Of a DNA stretch of 5,992 bases, positions 5,504 through 5,992 are shown in pieces. The DNA is taken from assembly GCA_021796055.1 (NCBI GenBank), contig JAJYOS010000434.1, positions 1 through 5,992 of the forward strand, read 5' to 3'. The DNA comes from Bacteroidota bacterium. Its GTDB lineage: Bacteria; Bacteroidota; Kryptoniia; Kryptoniales; JAKASW01. Positions within the stretch are counted from its first letter, which is position 1. Each line of letters starts with the position of its first letter. A program made the position numbers and the translations under genes. Below the pieces are notes generated by a model. That model searched no databases and had not been told where the DNA came from. It worked only from the letters and a program-made list of their open reading frames with translations.

Positions 5504-5992
5504 TGGGGATGTCAGCTGGCCGACTGGTTTCTTTTGCGTTGAATATCCAGGTAATTCGCGACCACGAAATGAGTTACTTATCAATGACTCGAACCACCGT
5601 GGCCCCTTTTCCAGTGCATAATATACAATCGGCTGGGCTAAATCACCAGCCACGGCGTGAGAGCAATGCATTGACTCATAAAAAAGGTAACTACAGCAGA
5701 GTCATAAGGAAGTCGTTGCCTTGACCCGTCCCCGATTGATGTGCCAACGATAAGTTAGTGTTCCGGTCAAGAGTGATGCAAATGGCTGGCTGATCCAAAT
5801 GGGAACCTGAGAAGGTGGAGAGCTGACCATTGAGGAGGGTGGGGTCCCTTCGGCTTGACTTGATAAAACTGACTCCATGCAAATGATGAAATTGCAGGTT
5901 GGATTAGTTGCGTTACGACCGGCAAATCGCATCGATTCACCAACATTTCCGTCTAACAGGTGGGATTGGTTCACCTCGCCAGCTACCTACCA
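5504..5992. other. Stretch without a supportable gene at the right edge
   Basis: About 490 bp without a recognised gene. Two overlapping minus-strand frames are open: a GTG-started one of 90 codons over 5974-5702 and one of 63 codons over 5882-5691. Neither shows a known family, a clear ribosome site or a convincing composition, and the plus strand is broken by many stops. Small repeats are present: CAAATGG at 5779-5785 and 5796-5802, and a TGACTC/GAGTCA inverted pair at 5672-5677 and 5699-5704. A tRNA-like GGTTCGAGTC at 5595-5586 on the minus strand does not fold into a T-arm. The part nearest the GT-B gene probably holds its leader; the rest may be spacer or the remnant of a lost gene. Confidence 0.5.
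5618..5646 (-). promoter_or_regulatory. Possible promoter upstream of the first GT-B gene
   Basis: On the minus strand TATTAT, a five-of-six match to the sigma-70 -10 box, lies 17 nt downstream of GTGATT, a poor -35. Transcription would begin near 5610, leaving a leader of about 105 nt before the TTG at 5503. If real, it lies inside the rejected N-terminal extension and supports a start at 5503 or 5584. AT-rich hexamers of this kind also arise by chance. Confidence 0.25.

Noticed and set aside
5582..5665. tRNA-like sequence on the minus strand (TTAGCCCAG followed 45 nt later by GGTTCGAGTC)
   Set aside because: The spacing is suggestive, but the T-arm does not pair (GGTGG against CATTG) and no anticodon or acceptor stem can be formed, so it is neither a tRNA nor a convincing remnant or attachment site.
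5702..5974. GTG-started 90-codon frame on the minus strand as a small gene
   Set aside because: No recognisable family, no properly spaced ribosome site, and a competing open frame overlaps it; not enough to call a gene.

Overview
The window is part of a cell-surface polysaccharide (exopolysaccharide, capsule or O-antigen-like) gene cluster from a bacterium of roughly middling GC content. All five recognisable genes lie on the minus strand, so the cluster reads from high to low coordinates. Several starts appear to be TTG and Shine-Dalgarno signals are mostly weak. The initiating transferase and the paired GT-B glycosyltransferases suit a Gram-negative organism, possibly of the Bacteroidota/FCB type. 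That assignment is inference from protein character, and no taxonomic marker is present.

Layout in transcription order. Bases 5992-5504 hold no gene I can support; they probably contain the leader and a possible promoter of the cluster. Two consecutive GT-B glycosyltransferases follow (5503-4292 and 4286-3096), separated by only 5 bp and resembling each other. A 207-bp gap (3095-2889) comes next, with a small hairpin and a possible promoter. Then come a polyprenyl-phosphate sugar-1-phosphate transferase (2888-1476), a 45-bp gap, a dolichol/polyprenol-phosphate mannose synthase-like GT2 enzyme (1430-651), and a second GT2 glycosyltransferase that overlaps it by 4 bp and runs off the left edge (654-1).

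How the genes fit together. The phosphotransferase would load the first sugar phosphate onto undecaprenyl phosphate at the inner membrane. The two GT-B enzymes and the truncated GT2 enzyme would extend the repeat unit. The DPM1-like enzyme would make a polyprenyl-phosphate-linked hexose that can act as donor on the outer face of the membrane. No flippase, polymerase, export or chain-length gene is in this window.

I did not find a previously undescribed system. The most interesting local signal is a strong 28-nt hairpin immediately before an alternative start codon of the DPM1-like gene, with a second small hairpin just upstream. The unexplained stretch at the right end is the other part worth a second look.
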